Shown here: positions 4,884 to 5,358 of the stretch, piece after piece
Layout of the letters: every line of letters begins with the position of its first letter
How positions within the stretch are numbered: the first letter of the stretch is position 1
Assembly (NCBI GenBank): GCA_000404785.1
Contig: ASNI01000065.1
Location: forward strand, 1 to 5,358
Source of the DNA: Cloacimonetes bacterium SCGC AAA252-N17
Lineage (GTDB): Bacteria; Cloacimonadota; Cloacimonadia; JGIOTU-2
DNA length: 5,358 nucleotides
Direction of reading: 5' to 3'
Notes under the pieces: model-generated
Databases searched by the model: none
What the model was told of the DNA's origin: nothing
What the model saw: the letters and a program-made list of their open reading frames with translations, nothing else
Made by a program: the position numbers and the translations under genes

Positions 4884-5228
4884 ATGAGAATCGAAAGCTA
4901 CCAGTTCGGAAAGATGGTCATAGACGGAATCCAGTACACCCATGACGTGATAATTCACAAAAATGAAGTGCAGGCGGATTGGTGGAGAGAGCGCTCCCAC
5001 CACCTGACCCTTGCTGATTTTCCATGCCTGCAAGATGAAAAGCCCGATGTGCTCATTATCGGCACAGGCAAATTCGGACTAATGAAAATTCATAAAGATG
5101 TGAGAAACTTTTGCGAGCAGAATGGCACCGAGCTTATTTGCAAGGACTCATCAAATGCTGTAGATATTTTTAATGATATGCAGAATTCCGGGAAACACAT
5201 CATCGCAGCATTTCATTTGACGTGTTGA
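4884..5228 (+). CDS. Mth938-like domain protein (DUF498/AAMDC family)
   Basis: A small cytoplasmic protein of 114 residues in the Mth938-like family (PF04430), which includes human AAMDC and the complex I assembly factor NDUFAF3. The biochemical function in bacteria is unknown. Family features are visible along the whole length: MRIESYQFGKMVIDG (1-15), YTHDVIIHKNEVQADWWR (18-35), KPDVLIIGTGKFGLMKI (53-69) and the hallmark C-terminus IIAAFHLTC (106-114). The ATG at 4884 gives the usual family N-terminus and follows GGAAAG at 4874-4879; a TTG at 4872 would add MERF and overlap that site, so I did not use it. The gene is divergent from the recA operon and may share its regulatory region. It is followed by an AT-rich stretch and a repeat, with no obvious intrinsic terminator. 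Confidence 0.88.
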   Translation: MRIESYQFGKMVIDGIQYTHDVIIHKNEVQADWWRERSHHLTLADFPCLQDEKPDVLIIGTGKFGLMKIHKDVRNFCEQNGTELICKDSSNAVDIFNDMQNSGKHIIAAFHLTC

Positions 5229-5263
5229 TATATTCTTCAAAATTTCTAAAAAATTTAAATTCT

Positions 5264-5352
5264 GGTTACCAAGCCTTTAGGACGTGAAATCTACTTATTT
5301 AACTGTTCCCAGTTTACCAAGGCGTAATGCAATGAAGACTGGCTTGGTAACC
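5264..5352. repeat. Inverted-repeat element at the window edge
   Basis: GGTTACCAAGCC (5264-5275) is the perfect reverse complement of GGCTTGGTAACC (5341-5352). A third, near-identical copy, GTTTACCAAGGC (5312-5323, 10 of 12), lies between them in the same orientation as the left arm. One right arm can therefore pair with either left arm, giving a large or a small stem-loop. No open frame of note runs through it. It resembles an interspersed intergenic repeat and may continue past the window end. Confidence 0.65.
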
Positions 5353-5358
5353 CATAAT

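Overview
The window looks like chromosomal DNA of a Gram-negative (diderm) bacterium, probably an anaerobe. A LolC/LolE-type permease implies an outer membrane. An adenosine-specific-kinase family protein and an Mth938-like protein are common in anaerobes, archaea and deep-branching bacteria. G+C is low to moderate, and the spacers are AT-rich and full of repeats. A lineage such as Cloacimonadota or another FCB-like phylum would fit, but this is an impression from gene content and repeat style, not a demonstrated placement.

Layout. Bases 1-350 hold the wreck of a family 2 glycosyltransferase whose 5' end runs into a small inverted-repeat cluster. Its stop codon overlaps (ATGA) the start of an intact lolC/lolE-like permease (347-1570, plus strand). 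Bases 1571-2051 are a 481-base convergent spacer. It holds two pairs of nested inverted repeats, a perfect GAAA-tetraloop hairpin, and a short ORF whose first 20 or so residues resemble a four-helix-bundle (23S rRNA intervening-sequence) protein. A tightly packed minus-strand operon follows, in transcription order: adenosine-specific kinase (4762-4280), thpR (4280-3699), recA (3699-2656), recX (2690-2052). A divergent promoter region separates it from a plus-strand Mth938-like gene (4884-5228). The last ~95 bases carry another inverted-repeat element that reaches the window edge.

How the genes work together. The operon joins a nucleoside-related enzyme and an RNA 2',3'-cyclic phosphodiesterase to the recombinase RecA and its modulator RecX. 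Its genes are linked by one-base stop/start overlaps and, for recA/recX, a 35-base overlap, so translational coupling is likely. The thpR-recA-recX order is a known bacterial arrangement. RecA keeps its ATPase core but has unusual residues in the P-loop, DNA-binding loop L2 and the expected secondary DNA-binding site. LolC should act in lipoprotein export at the inner membrane, but no LolD ATPase gene lies beside it.

I found no CRISPR array, tRNA, rRNA, transposase or clearly new multi-gene system. The most interesting items are the divergent RecA, the composite inverted-repeat spacer with its relic ORF, and the decayed glycosyltransferase that still overlaps the permease start.
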